Of a DNA stretch of 64,000 nt, positions 53,810 through 62,902 are shown piece after piece. Made by a program: the position numbers and the translations under genes. The notes beneath the pieces were generated by a model. It was not told the DNA's origin, did not search any database, and saw only the letters and a list, made by a program, of their open reading frames with translations. This DNA comes from Undibacterium sp049340185 (GTDB lineage: Bacteria > Pseudomonadota > Gammaproteobacteria > Burkholderiales > Burkholderiaceae_D), in NCBI RefSeq assembly GCF_049340185.1, contig NZ_JBMPPC010000010.1:1-64000 (forward strand), in the 5' to 3' direction. Positions within the stretch are counted from its first letter, which is position 1. Every line of letters starts with the position of its first letter.

Positions 53810-55033
53810 ATGGCGTCAGGCAAGATTCTGGTGGCACAAGGCGGCGGCCCGACTGCGGTCATTAACCAATCGCTGGTCGGCGTTGTGCTGGAAGCCCGGC
53901 GCTTCAAGCAGGTCGAGCGCATCTACGGTGCGCTTCACGGTGTGCGCGGGATTATCGATGAGGACTTTATCGATCTGACCCAGGAGACCAGCCATAATCT
54001 GGAACTGGTTGCCGGTACGCCGTCCTCTGCCTTGGGCTCTACCCGAGATAAACCGGATGCAGAGTACTGCCAGAAAATTTTTAAAGTCTTGCAGGCACAT
54101 GAGATCGAGCACTTCTTTTATATCGGCGGTAATGACTCTTCCGATACGGTGCGCATCGTCAGCCTCGAAGCGCAAAAAGCAGGTTATCGGCTGCGTTGCA
54201 TCCATATTCCCAAAACGATTGATAACGATCTGGTTGGCAATGACCATACCCCTGGCTTCCCTTCGGCAGCGCGCTTTGTGGCTCAGGCATTTGCTGGCGC
54301 GAATCTGGATAATGCGGCGCTGCCCGGTGTGTATGTCGGTGTAGTCATGGGACGGCACGCGGGCTTCTTAACTGCCGCCTCGGCGTTGGGGAAAAAATTT
54401 CCAGATGACGGTCCACATTTGATTTACTTACCAGAACGTGAGTTCAGCATTGACCAGTTTTTAGCCGACGTCAAACGCACGTATACGCGTCACGGCCGCT
54501 GTGTCGTTGCCGTCTCTGAAGGTATACACGATGCCTCAGGTACACCGATATTAAGCCTGCTCGCTAAAGAACTGGAGCATGATGCGCATGGCAACGTGCA
54601 GTTATCCGGCACGGGTGCACTGGCAGATTTGCTCTGCGAAGAAATCAAATCAAAACTGAATATCAAACGCGTCCGTGGTGATACTTTTGGCTATCTGCAA
54701 CGCTCGTTTATCGGCTGCGTCTCTGATGTTGATCAGCGTGAAGCCCGCGAAGTAGGAGAAAAAGCTGTGCAGTTTGCGATGTGGGGTCAGCGTGACGGCT
54801 CTGTCGCGATCAAACGCACTGGCTTTTATTCCGTTGATTATGAGCTGCTCCCGCTGGAGGCCGTCGCAGGCAAAACACGGGTCATGGATGATGAATTTAT
54901 TACGCCGGAGGGAACTGATGTGACTGATGCGTTCCGGCTGTATTTACGCCCTTTACTCGGTTCGGGTATGCCAGATGCGTTCCGGCTGCGTTGTAGTAAA
55001 GTCGATAAAATATTAAATAAAAAACTTGTCTAG
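53810..55033 (+). CDS. 6-phosphofructokinase, PPi-dependent type
   Basis: A 407-residue PFK-family enzyme. Motifs are GGGPTAVIN (residues 11-19), GGNDS (106-110), PKTIDND (134-140) and MGRHAGFL. Asp in GGNDS and Lys in PKTIDND are the residues that mark PPi-using enzymes; ATP-PFK has GGDGS and PGTIDND. It would make fructose-1,6-bisphosphate using pyrophosphate, in either direction. AAGGAG lies 6 bases before the ATG. No other glycolytic gene is near it. Confidence 0.9.
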   Translation: MASGKILVAQGGGPTAVINQSLVGVVLEARRFKQVERIYGALHGVRGIIDEDFIDLTQETSHNLELVAGTPSSALGSTRDKPDAEYCQKIFKVLQAHEIEHFFYIGGNDSSDTVRIVSLEAQKAGYRLRCIHIPKTIDNDLVGNDHTPGFPSAARFVAQAFAGANLDNAALPGVYVGVVMGRHAGFLTAASALGKKFPDDGPHLIYLPEREFSIDQFLADVKRTYTRHGRCVVAVSEGIHDASGTPILSLLAKELEHDAHGNVQLSGTGALADLLCEEIKSKLNIKRVRGDTFGYLQRSFIGCVSDVDQREAREVGEKAVQFAMWGQRDGSVAIKRTGFYSVDYELLPLEAVAGKTRVMDDEFITPEGTDVTDAFRLYLRPLLGSGMPDAFRLRCSKVDKILNKKLV

Positions 55034-55108
55034 TCTCATGACTCGTTGACATCCGTAGCATATTACTTACAGCGTTTTATTCCCGTCCCATATTCACATA
55101 CAAACTCT

Positions 55109-55756
55109 ATGCAATCCCGACGTAACCTATTAAAAAAAACTCTTATGCTGACCGCTGCCGGTGTGATGATCGGCACCCGCCCGCTGATTGGATTAGCAGA
55201 GGACAAGCCGAAGGAAAAGTCGCATGATATGGAACCGCCGCCAGATCTGTTTGACTCACAGGCGCTGGACATTGAATTTTGGGTCAAGCCACGGACGATT
55301 GACCTGATCCGGCCAGCCAGCGGTGAGCGCACCAAACTGCTGTACTGGAAAGATGGCGAGGTTCAGGCATCTGCGTATGAACAACTCTGTCATATCCTGC
55401 GTGACGTAAATGGCAAAAAAACCGCCCCCATTGATCCAAAATTAATTGAAACCTTGTGGGCGACTCAGGCGTTTATCGCCCGCTTTGGGATGACAAATCC
55501 GCTCGAAGTCTTGTCAGGATATCGCACCCCGGAATCCAATCAACGTCTGATAGAAGAAGGCATACCGGCCGCAAGAAAATCCCTGCATCTGGAAGGCCGG
55601 GCCGCCGATATCCGTATCGCCAAATTGCATGAAGAGGCGCTGGGAGAATTGATACGCAGTTTCCGTCAGGGCGGCGTCGGTTTCTACTACCGCCCCAGCG
55701 CAAAAGGCGGCTGGATTCACACGGATACCGGCTTACAAAGAACCTGGAAAGCCTAG
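55109..55756 (+). CDS. MepK/YcbK-like murein endopeptidase (DUF882)
   Basis: A 215-residue exported protein. The Tat-like signal MQSRRNLLKKTLMLTAAGVMIG decides the start over an ATG 21 codons earlier. The DUF882 zinc site is visible: SGYRTPESNQ, SLHLEGRAADIRI (His and Asp) and GGWIHTDTG (His). Related E. coli MepK cuts peptidoglycan cross-links. It is 75 bases after the phosphofructokinase gene. Confidence 0.87.
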   Translation: MQSRRNLLKKTLMLTAAGVMIGTRPLIGLAEDKPKEKSHDMEPPPDLFDSQALDIEFWVKPRTIDLIRPASGERTKLLYWKDGEVQASAYEQLCHILRDVNGKKTAPIDPKLIETLWATQAFIARFGMTNPLEVLSGYRTPESNQRLIEEGIPAARKSLHLEGRAADIRIAKLHEEALGELIRSFRQGGVGFYYRPSAKGGWIHTDTGLQRTWKA

Positions 55757-55771
55757 TCGCTAGCCGCAAGA

Positions 55772-56893
55772 TTAGCCTGGCTGACGGCGCCAGATCGCCC
55801 AGCGATGCGTAATCCCATACATCAACACCAAAACAACAAACCAGGCCGCGTAGCACATCAGCAGCGAGGCATGGTAACCGGCAGGGACAATCTGCTTACC
55901 GGCATCAAACTGAACCTGTCCGCCATACAAAGTCTGCATCGTGATCCAGCCCAGAGCATGTATCAATGCCACATGCACGCAATAAAAAAACAGCGGATGG
56001 CTACCAAATAAAGACAGAACAGGCACTTCCCCTTTGACTCGCTGATCCATGAAGGCCAGCAGCGCAAAACTGATGCTCAAAGTCACACAAAGATATAGCA
56101 CTGACGGTGGATATTTTTGTACCTTTAAAAACGACATCAGACTCAGCACCCAGCCGCCCGCCTGCATCGTCCATGGCTCGGGATCGCCGTACCAGTTACC
56201 GCTGCGCAGAGCAACGAACAGCAACAATAAGCCGATGGAGGCAAGCCATAAGCCACGCTGACGTTCGGCAGGCGATTTCAAAAACAAAGGGCCTATGCCA
56301 TAACCCGCAGCCATCAAACCTATCCATGGCATCAGAGGATAAAGAACAAAGATACCAAAATGTTCGCCCAACGGTATCCATCCGCCCTGGTGCCACAGCG
56401 TCATCCACAAACTCGGATCAGGATGATGAAACTGATCGAGTAAATTATGCGGCAACAGCAAAGCAGCGGCGATCAGCAGAATCAAGGGCCGCGGCAAAAA
56501 GATCAGGCCAGCGAGACACATCATCCCGACACCGAGAACCCAGATCACTTGCAACATGATGCTCTCGAATCCAAATTGCCAGCTGAAATTAATCCATGTC
56601 AGCTCCAGCACAACCAGCATCGCCCCGCGGCTCAGCAGATAACGCGCCATCGCTGGTCGATCAAATTTTTGTGCCCGTAAAAATCCGGACACACCTGCCA
56701 GCAAGACAAAGGTCGGTGCGCATAAATGCGTCATCCAGCGGGTAAAAAACCAGCCGACCGAGGTCTGCGTCAGATCGAGAGGATTGAACGGTGTCGGCGC
56801 AAAGAAGTCACGCACATGATCAAGCGCCATCAAAGCGATTACCAAACCGCGCAATACATCGATAGCAGGCAAGCGTCCGGGTTTTGTCATCAT
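55772..56893 (-). CDS. DUF1624-like acyltransferase-family membrane protein
   Basis: A 373-residue protein with about ten hydrophobic segments. RLPAIDVLRGLVIALMALDHVRDFF near the start marks the DUF1624 / heparan-alpha-glucosaminide acetyltransferase group; the Asp-His there is the likely acyl-transfer site. The acceptor is unknown. It is convergent with the MepK gene, 15 bases apart. Confidence 0.83.
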   Translation of the reverse strand: MMTKPGRLPAIDVLRGLVIALMALDHVRDFFAPTPFNPLDLTQTSVGWFFTRWMTHLCAPTFVLLAGVSGFLRAQKFDRPAMARYLLSRGAMLVVLELTWINFSWQFGFESIMLQVIWVLGVGMMCLAGLIFLPRPLILLIAAALLLPHNLLDQFHHPDPSLWMTLWHQGGWIPLGEHFGIFVLYPLMPWIGLMAAGYGIGPLFLKSPAERQRGLWLASIGLLLLFVALRSGNWYGDPEPWTMQAGGWVLSLMSFLKVQKYPPSVLYLCVTLSISFALLAFMDQRVKGEVPVLSLFGSHPLFFYCVHVALIHALGWITMQTLYGGQVQFDAGKQIVPAGYHASLLMCYAAWFVVLVLMYGITHRWAIWRRQPG

Positions 56894-57367
56894 GTGCTTA
56901 GTTCCAGTGATTGATTGATCGGTCAGACTTACAGGGATTGGGTGAAATGGTCGAGGACATATTTCGCTATATATTTCACCATATATTTCACCATATATTT
57001 CACGATATATTTCTCCGCTATTTTCTCCGCTATTCGTCTTTACGAGTATTCGATAATATAGCCTTCAACCTGCGTTTGCAGCCATTTTTTCTTAGCGTAG
57101 GCCTGCTACGCCAAGCGGTATCACACTCCATTGCCCATGGACCTGCCAGGCCTCTTTTTCAGTACGTCCCTGATTTGCGACCATGATAATCTGGGGAAAT
57201 AACAGAGCCTTAGGGCTAACGCATGAAGACCTATCTCAAAGACTTGCCTGAAACCCGTGCGTCGGATACCACATCTGATGGGGTCATACTGAGGCAATTT
57301 GTGCCTTGCACAAAACATGCGCGATAATAGGGCTATCTATTGCTTATTTATTTCCCCATTGACGCCT
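56894..57367. other. Intergenic region with 12-bp tandem repeats
   Basis: These 474 bases lie between the divergent DUF1624 and DAHP synthase genes. They hold the AT-rich array at 56959-57030. The open frame at 56911-57186 reads through the array as repeated IFHH and is not a gene. No clear sigma70 pair was chosen for aroG. The frame of aroG is open to 57299. Confidence 0.6.
56959..57030. repeat. Six tandem 12-bp units
   Basis: Units of 12 bases, ATATTTCNCCAT-like, run without gaps; the second and third are identical (ATATTTCACCAT) and the first and last differ by a few bases. The array lies upstream of the DUF1624 gene. The AT-rich 12-base period is slightly over one helical turn. Confidence 0.85.
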
Positions 57368-58429
57368 ATGAACAGCCAAGATTTAGAAAATATTAACGTT
57401 ACCTCCTTTGATGCGATGCCGACGCCAGAGGATCTGCATGCCCGGCTTCCCCTGACAGAACTCGCCGCCAGCGTCGTGAATGAAGGTCGCGAACAATTAC
57501 GCAATATTCTGGAGCGTAAAGATCCTCGTCTGTTCGTTGTCGTTGGCCCCTGTTCTATCCACGATCCGGTCGCTGGACTCGATTACGCCCGTCGCCTGAA
57601 AGCTTTACAAGATGAAGTGAAAGACCAGTTATTGCTGGTGATGCGTGTGTATTTTGAAAAACCACGAACAACGACAGGCTGGAAAGGCTACATCAATGAT
57701 CCCTACATGGATGACTCTTTCCGCGTTGATCAGGGCATGGAAAAAGCGCGTCAATTTTTACTCGATGTCTGCGAACTTGGTTTGCCAACCGGTACCGAAG
57801 CATTGGACCCAATCTCTCCGCAATATCTGGGTGACCTGATTGCCTGGACCGCCATAGGCGCACGAACTACGGAATCACAAACCCACCGAGAAATGTCATC
57901 CGGTTTATCAACCCCGGTCGGTTTTAAGAATGGAACCGATGGCGATATCAGTATCGCGATTAATGCGATTTTATCTGCATCGCATCCCCACTCGTTCCTT
58001 GGCCTGAACGGTCAGGGTCGTGTCTCCATCGTACGCACCAGCGGCAATCCGCATGGCCATGTTGTCCTGCGCGGCGGCGATGGTAGGCCGAACTACGATA
58101 CGGTCTCGGTCGCCATGGCAGAACAAGCTCTGACCAAAGCAAAACTACCTGCGAACGTGGTCGTCGACTGCTCACATGCAAATAGCTACAAAAAGCCGGA
58201 GCTGCAACCACTGGTCATGGCCGACGTCATCAATCAGGTAGTGAACGGTAACAAAGCGCTGGTCGGTGTGATGATTGAATCAAATATCATGGCGGGCAAT
58301 CAGGCGATCCCCGATGATCTGTCGCAACTCAAATACGGCTGCTCGGTCACCGATGCCTGCGTAGACTGGGCGACGACCGAAACGATGATACGCGAGGCCG
58401 CAGAAAAACTGCGTGTGCGTAAAGCATAA
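57368..58429 (+). CDS. aroG: 3-deoxy-7-phosphoheptulonate synthase (class I)
   Basis: A 353-residue enzyme of the first shikimate step, joining erythrose-4-phosphate and PEP. Motifs are VVVGPCSIHDP, RVYFEKPRTTTGWKGYINDP, SPQYLGDLIAWTAIGARTTESQ and PVGFKNGTDG. The chosen ATG (MNSQDLENIN) gives the normal length; the frame runs 23 codons further up. Which aromatic amino acid inhibits it cannot be told. A terminator follows. Confidence 0.95.
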   Translation: MNSQDLENINVTSFDAMPTPEDLHARLPLTELAASVVNEGREQLRNILERKDPRLFVVVGPCSIHDPVAGLDYARRLKALQDEVKDQLLLVMRVYFEKPRTTTGWKGYINDPYMDDSFRVDQGMEKARQFLLDVCELGLPTGTEALDPISPQYLGDLIAWTAIGARTTESQTHREMSSGLSTPVGFKNGTDGDISIAINAILSASHPHSFLGLNGQGRVSIVRTSGNPHGHVVLRGGDGRPNYDTVSVAMAEQALTKAKLPANVVVDCSHANSYKKPELQPLVMADVINQVVNGNKALVGVMIESNIMAGNQAIPDDLSQLKYGCSVTDACVDWATTETMIREAAEKLRVRKA

Positions 58430-58457
58430 AACAATCAGAACTCATTGATCGATCTAT

Positions 58458-58489
58458 AAAAAGACGGCCCGTATGTGCCGTCTTTTTTT
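58458..58489. terminator. Rho-independent terminator after aroG
   Basis: AAAAAGACGGC pairs with GCCGTCTTTTT over an 8-base loop; T run on the right and A run on the left, so it also serves the convergent small gene at 58502. Confidence 0.92.
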
Positions 58490-58501
58490 ATCAATAGGCG
58501 A

Positions 58502-58720
58502 TTATTTCATCATCTCGACCATCTGCTTGATTTTGATTGCTTTCTCAAAATGATCAAGCTGATGCGTCTTAATCCACCACTCGGCAACCTCCATTAACAA
58601 AGCCGGATTATCGTTTTTATTCGCAAAAAAAGCGTAAAAAGACAATCCGACATGAGCTCCTTTGGCCGCAATTTTTGCTTCACATATCGCAATAATTTTT
58701 CTGCGTAACTCTGTGTTCAT
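58502..58720 (-). CDS. Small conserved-looking protein of unknown function
   Basis: A 72-residue mainly helical protein, MNTELRRKIIAICEAKIAAK, with VEMMK at its end. AAGGTGG lies about 9 bases before the ATG and a terminator follows, so it looks real. I do not recognise it. No signal peptide or membrane segment is seen. It lies 41 bases from the DUF6157 gene on the same strand. Confidence 0.6.
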   Translation of the reverse strand: MNTELRRKIIAICEAKIAAKGAHVGLSFYAFFANKNDNPALLMEVAEWWIKTHQLDHFEKAIKIKQMVEMMK

Positions 58721-58760
58721 TCAGCGTTTCCACCTTAGTTCAACTATTTATTCGTAACTA

Positions 58761-59174
58761 TTATTCACGCCTACTACGCATCGCACGCGTCTGCATTATC
58801 GACTGATCGGCGATAAGTTTTTGATACTCCGCACTTTCCACAGGCACCAGCGCCAGCTTACCTGCCGGATTGAAATGCAAACCCCAACCATAGCTCTTAG
58901 CAAGCGGAGAGGTGCGCATACATGCCATCGGTTTGGCAAAAAAATCTTGCCAGAGTTGCCCGCGTTTTTCTTTGAGCACCTCATCTGCCAGACCATGCCT
59001 TTGCACATACACAGCAAACTGTACGTCCTCTTGTGTGAAGAGATACGCTTGAGGGAAAACCAATTCATATTCCAGAACCGCAATTGATTTTTGTCCGGAA
59101 CGGACTGGTGGCGGCATTCCATGAGATGTTTTGGTATCCGCGGCGACAGCAATAAATGTATTGTAGTAATTCAT
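58761..59174 (-). CDS. DUF6157-like protein
   Basis: A 137-residue cytoplasmic protein. MNYYNTFIAVAADTK, KSIAVLEYELVFPQAY and FTQEDVQFAVYVQRHGL fit the DUF6157 family; no function is known. Its upstream neighbour on the same strand is a GFA gene 38 bases away, but there is no clear metabolic link. Confidence 0.72.
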   Translation of the reverse strand: MNYYNTFIAVAADTKTSHGMPPPVRSGQKSIAVLEYELVFPQAYLFTQEDVQFAVYVQRHGLADEVLKEKRGQLWQDFFAKPMACMRTSPLAKSYGWGLHFNPAGKLALVPVESAEYQKLIADQSIMQTRAMRSRRE

Positions 59175-59211
59175 ATGATTACTCCATCAAACCAATTACC
59201 TCTCCGGCAGA

Positions 59212-59559
59212 TCAAAGCATCGCGGCACCCTTAGCCCTACGCACAGGTATTGCGTCAGAATCAAAGTCGTCAAGACAAAACACATTGATACCCAGATTGT
59301 CAGGCGTGACGCGCTTACGATGGAAGGGATAAATACCGCAGGTTTTACAAAAAAAGTGTCGTGCCGTCTTGGTGTGAAACTGATATTCAGTCAGATGCTC
59401 TTCACCCGCAAGTAGCGTGAACTGACTCTCATGCACTTTCACCATCAGCGCATTTTTCTTGCGGCAGATAGAGCAATCGCACTGAGTTAACTCTGGGAAA
59501 TCTGTGATGATTTCAAAGCGCACTGCGCCGCAGTGACAGCTACCCCGATAGGTTTTCAT
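59212..59559 (-). CDS. GFA-family zinc protein (glutathione-dependent formaldehyde-activating type)
   Basis: A 115-residue protein with the zinc cysteines of the family: SCHCGAVRF, CDCSICRKKNA and FFCKTCGIY. Some members act on S-hydroxymethylglutathione, but most are unproven. The start at MKTYRGSCHCG is by similarity; earlier in-frame ATGs at 59574 and 59592 exist and none has a clear Shine-Dalgarno. Confidence 0.85.
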   Translation of the reverse strand: MKTYRGSCHCGAVRFEIITDFPELTQCDCSICRKKNALMVKVHESQFTLLAGEEHLTEYQFHTKTARHFFCKTCGIYPFHRKRVTPDNLGINVFCLDDFDSDAIPVRRAKGAAML

Positions 59560-59625
59560 CGTACGTTCATTCATAACATTGATAGCATTCATAACATTGT
59601 TTAAGTTTGATATCGGAAGAAGAAG

Positions 59626-59994
59626 TCAAAACATACCATGTACGTTCGGCGAAGTCTCGGGTACAGGTTGCCCTATGTCCCATAGCTCGACAATACGCTG
59701 ATCTGCAAATCTGAACAGATGCACAACCGCAACCCCGAGGTGTTGATCATGCATGTTAATTTTTGAATGGACAGCGACCAGATCCCCGTCCTGTAGCGCT
59801 CTCTGTACCTCAAACGTCTTATGTGGATGGCTTACCAAACTCTGAGCCATTGCGTCCATCAATGCCGCCGCACCGGCAGGAAAGGTGGGATTGTGGTGAA
59901 TCAGCTGATCGCTGACATAGAGCGCATACGCTTGATGTACATCACCAGTTGCCGCCAGAGTCAGAAAATGAATTGCCCGTTCTTTCAGGTTCAT
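59626..59994 (-). CDS. SnoaL/NTF2-like protein
   Basis: A 122-residue protein of the polyketide-cyclase / NTF2-like fold: SDQLIHHNPTFPAGAAALMDAM, VAVHSKINMHD and FRFADQRIVELWDIGQPVP. These proteins bind small molecules and some are isomerases; the role here is unknown. GGAG lies 5 bases before the ATG at 59994, which decides the start. Confidence 0.85.
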   Translation of the reverse strand: MNLKERAIHFLTLAATGDVHQAYALYVSDQLIHHNPTFPAGAAALMDAMAQSLVSHPHKTFEVQRALQDGDLVAVHSKINMHDQHLGVAVVHLFRFADQRIVELWDIGQPVPETSPNVHGMF

Positions 59995-60046
59995 AAACAC
60001 TCCGGAATATCTAAGTCAATTGAGGCGATTAGGACGATTAGGACGA

Positions 60047-60493
60047 TTAATCACTCAAGAAATATGCTGGTCTGTCGAGGGTGTAATTGACTTCACTGTG
60101 ATTTTTCATTTCACCGCGCACCCAAGCTTGCAATCCATAAAAGCGATCTGCGCGGGTATTTGGTTGCGTACCTAATTTGATGTGATCTGCACCACGCTGA
60201 AATAACCAGTCGGTAGCAAGCGTGAGTAAATTCTTACCGATACCCCGGCCTTCAAATTCAGGTAAAACAAATAGCGCCCAAATGGAATTATCCTCAGACG
60301 CGGCGTAAGAAAATCCGACTACCTGCTGATCGATCTCTGCTACCCAGCCATGTCCCAGTTTATCCAAATAATCGATACACATCGCTGGCGTAACGGCGTT
60401 TGGATTAGACAAGACATTTTCTTTGACGGCGAAGCGAATTTCCATAATGACGGGGATGTCGTCGATGGTGGCTTCTCGGTAGGTAATGGGCAT
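60047..60493 (-). CDS. GNAT-family N-acetyltransferase
   Basis: A 148-residue acetyltransferase: MPITYREATIDDIPVIMEIR and acetyl-CoA loop PEFEGRGIGKNLLTLATDWLF. The substrate is unknown. Short direct repeats of GATTAGGAC (60026-60050) lie just past its stop. Confidence 0.88.
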   Translation of the reverse strand: MPITYREATIDDIPVIMEIRFAVKENVLSNPNAVTPAMCIDYLDKLGHGWVAEIDQQVVGFSYAASEDNSIWALFVLPEFEGRGIGKNLLTLATDWLFQRGADHIKLGTQPNTRADRFYGLQAWVRGEMKNHSEVNYTLDRPAYFLSD

Positions 60494-60551
60494 ACTGTTG
60501 ACTCTGATGGTGGAAGAAAATCAAACAATAAGCCGTTCTGTCTAATAAAGC

Positions 60552-60591
60552 AAAAATCCCTTGAACAGCCAATGCTCTTCAAGGAATTTTT
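60552..60591 (-). terminator. Terminator after the DoxX gene
   Basis: AAAAATCCCTTGAA and TTCAAGGAATTTTT pair with one mismatch over a 12-base loop, 27 bases past the DoxX stop on the minus strand. The minus-strand tail is a T run. Confidence 0.8.
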
Positions 60592-60618
60592 ATATCTTAC
60601 TTGCTAAGGTTGATCGTC

Positions 60619-61026
60619 TTATTTTTTACCACTACCATCCAGACTCAACGCACCGCTGCCGTGGATGATGATAAATAAGAGTCCGCCCATCATCGAGATA
60701 TTTTTCATGAAGTGAATCATTTGATTCTGTGCCTGGTCTGCCGGCACACTCCAGAAATTATGGAAAATTACCGCAGCAGATACCGTAAATACCAGCATCG
60801 CAGCAGCGGCCCAACGCGCCTTCCATCCTACGATCACGGCGATACCGCCACCCAGTTCAACAATAATGGCGGCGATCGCTGCCAGTTGTGGCAGAGGCAG
60901 ACCTTTGCTGGCGATATAAGCCACTGTCCCGTCGAAACCGGCGATCTTGCCGGCACCTGATGCAACAAAAATCAGGGCGATCAGGATACGTCCAAGTAAG
61001 GGACCAAAACGATGTAATGTGTTCAT
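60619..61026 (-). CDS. DoxX-family membrane protein
   Basis: A 135-residue protein with four hydrophobic segments: GRILIALIFVASGAGKIAGFDG, AAIAAIIVELGGGIAVIVGW, AAMLVFTVSAAVIFH and ISMMGGLLFIIIHGSGAL. DoxX proteins are often tied to oxidative or thiol stress. It is last in a set with pirin and azoreductase; that suggests a common response to reactive compounds. Confidence 0.88.
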   Translation of the reverse strand: MNTLHRFGPLLGRILIALIFVASGAGKIAGFDGTVAYIASKGLPLPQLAAIAAIIVELGGGIAVIVGWKARWAAAAMLVFTVSAAVIFHNFWSVPADQAQNQMIHFMKNISMMGGLLFIIIHGSGALSLDGSGKK

Positions 61027-61079
61027 ATTTTTATTACTTTCAAAAAAATGGATAGAATTTCTTTAGCTGACAGTAATTA

Positions 61080-61145
61080 GATTACACAATTAAATTAAGC
61101 AGTCAGATTATGTAATCAGATCAAGCAATCAAATTAAGCAGCCAG
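61080..61145. repeat. Degenerate duplication around the pirin stop
   Basis: AAATTAAGCAG-t-CAG near 61093 recurs as AAATTAAGCAG-c-CAG near 61131; the second covers the pirin stop codon. It looks like a local duplication of the gene's 3' end. Confidence 0.55.
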
Positions 61146-62033
61146 TTTCCCTGCCCTGAAATCATTGATCGCCTGAAAAATCTCCGCCTGGCTATTCATC
61201 ACAAACGGCCCGTACTGGACAATGGTTTCTTTTACAGGCTGGCCGGCAATCAGTAAAGCACGGCTAGCTCCGTTTGCGCGCAAGATCACACCGTCGCTAT
61301 GAGCTTCATTACGCAAAATTGCCATACGTTGCTGTGGCACGGCCTTTTCACCAATCTGCAATTCGCCGCGATACACATAGACAAAAGCGTTCATACTAGC
61401 CGCCATTGCCTGCGAAAATACTGCACCATCTTCCAGATGCAAATCTAGATACAGCGGCTCAGTGATATCGCGCTGCATTGCCCCCTTGACGCCATGACTG
61501 GCACCGGCAATCACCCTGACTGTCGCGCCGTCAGGTGTGGTGAATTGCGGAATACTGTCACTCTGAATATCTTTGTACCAGGGTGCGATCATCTTGTCTT
61601 TTGCACTCAGGTTGAGCCAGAGCTGAAACCCTTCCATGCGGCCATCTTCCTGCTCAGGCAATTCAGAATGGATCACACCGCGACCTGCGGTCATCCATTG
61701 CACACCACCGTTTTGCAGCAGGCCTTCGTTACCGGCACTGTCATGGTGACGCATGCGACCTGTCAGCATGTAAGTGATGGTCTCGAAGCCGCGATGCGGA
61801 TGATCAGGAAATCCACCGATATAGTCCTGAGGATCATCGGTACCAAAGGCATCTAACATCAGGTAGGGGTCCAGCCGGTATTGCAAACCTTGTGTCAATA
61901 CGCGAGTCAGCTTGACACCATCACCATCCGATGTCGCTTGTCCCAACACTAATTGCTCGACCGCACGCGCCTGCGTCACGATCTCTGGCTGTAGTGTGTT
62001 ACTTGTTACTGTATCGATTGTCGCTGATGTCAT
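61134..62033 (-). CDS. Pirin-family protein
   Basis: A 299-residue double-cupin. The metal site is in the first cupin: FPDHPHRGFETITYML (His residues), followed by GRGVIHSELPE. Some pirins are quercetin dioxygenases; others act in redox signalling. It lies 74 bases after azoreductase on the same strand. Confidence 0.92.
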   Translation of the reverse strand: MTSATIDTVTSNTLQPEIVTQARAVEQLVLGQATSDGDGVKLTRVLTQGLQYRLDPYLMLDAFGTDDPQDYIGGFPDHPHRGFETITYMLTGRMRHHDSAGNEGLLQNGGVQWMTAGRGVIHSELPEQEDGRMEGFQLWLNLSAKDKMIAPWYKDIQSDSIPQFTTPDGATVRVIAGASHGVKGAMQRDITEPLYLDLHLEDGAVFSQAMAASMNAFVYVYRGELQIGEKAVPQQRMAILRNEAHSDGVILRANGASRALLIAGQPVKETIVQYGPFVMNSQAEIFQAINDFRAGKLAA

Positions 62034-62106
62034 GAGGATTTCCTTTGTATGTGGTCGGCGCGACGTTTTATGATGAGTAACGCCTCTGACGTCGCGCCAG
62101 GCTGAT

Positions 62107-62718
62107 TTATGCCGCTATGGCTAAGTCAATTTCTGCAATCTGTTCACGGGCAGATGTCAGTGCTGCCTGCTCAGCATCTGGCCCCATCGCCAGCCCTTCG
62201 GCAAAAATGAACTGTACATCGCTCATGCCCAAAAAGCCGAGGAAGGTTTTTAAATACGGTGTTTGCGTATCATTCGGCGTGTTGCGATACAAGCCGCCAC
62301 GGGTTAACACCACAATCACTTTTTTACCTGTCAGCATGCCTTCAGGACCGTTTGCTGTGTAGCGAAACGTAACCTGCGCACGAGAAATGGCATCGATCCA
62401 GTTTTTCAATTGGACGGACACGCCAAAGTTATACATAGGCACGGCGAGGACAACGGTATCGGCTGCCTGTATCTCGGCAATCAATACATCATCCAGCGCA
62501 ACGCGGGCAGCTTGCTCCGCTGTCCGTTGATCAGCCGGTGTAAACAAGGCGCCTAGTGCAGCACCATCCAATGTCGGATGCGGGTTGCTGCCAAGATCAC
62601 GCACAGTCAGTGCGGCGTCAGGCGCAGCAGCACGCAAGCGCTCAACGACCGTATTGGCCAGATTGCTGGAGTGGGAAGCAGAAGCGCGGACGCTGGAGTT
62701 TATTTGCAAGATGTTCAT
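62107..62718 (-). CDS. azoR: FMN-dependent NADH-azoreductase
   Basis: A 203-residue flavodoxin-fold enzyme. The FMN site is in QINSSVRASASHSS and VPMYNFGVSVQLKNWIDAI, with TRGGLYRN typical of AzoR. It reduces quinones and azo compounds with NADH. It is divergent from a LysR gene and heads a set with pirin and DoxX, a likely quinone or electrophile stress response. Confidence 0.95.
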   Translation of the reverse strand: MNILQINSSVRASASHSSNLANTVVERLRAAAPDAALTVRDLGSNPHPTLDGAALGALFTPADQRTAEQAARVALDDVLIAEIQAADTVVLAVPMYNFGVSVQLKNWIDAISRAQVTFRYTANGPEGMLTGKKVIVVLTRGGLYRNTPNDTQTPYLKTFLGFLGMSDVQFIFAEGLAMGPDAEQAALTSAREQIAEIDLAIAA

Positions 62719-62849
62719 GATGGGATCCTTTTCGGTAAATACGCTGGGTTCGTTTGTCAGTATGTTCGTTCGGTGATTTAGTCGCTGTGATGCGATGGAT
62801 TCACTTTATACGTTCCGAAATCAAAGCAGAAGACCATAAAATGGATATG

Positions 62850-62871
62850 ATTGTCCCACTGATGGCACAAT
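62850..62871. promoter_or_regulatory. LysR-type operator candidate
   Basis: An inverted repeat ATTGTNCC (62850-62857) and GGNACAAT (62864-62871) about a 6-base centre. It contains the T-N11-A form that LysR regulators bind and lies between the divergent azoR and LysR genes. Confidence 0.6.
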
Positions 62872-62902
62872 AGCGTCGATATATACGTACTTTGGAGACC
62901 CC

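Noticed and set aside
56959..57030. Possible CRISPR-like array
   Set aside because: Units are 12 bp and abut without spacers, and there are no cas genes.
56911..57186. 91-codon frame with repeated IFHH
   Set aside because: The repetition is caused by the 12-bp DNA array; there is no ribosome site or family resemblance.
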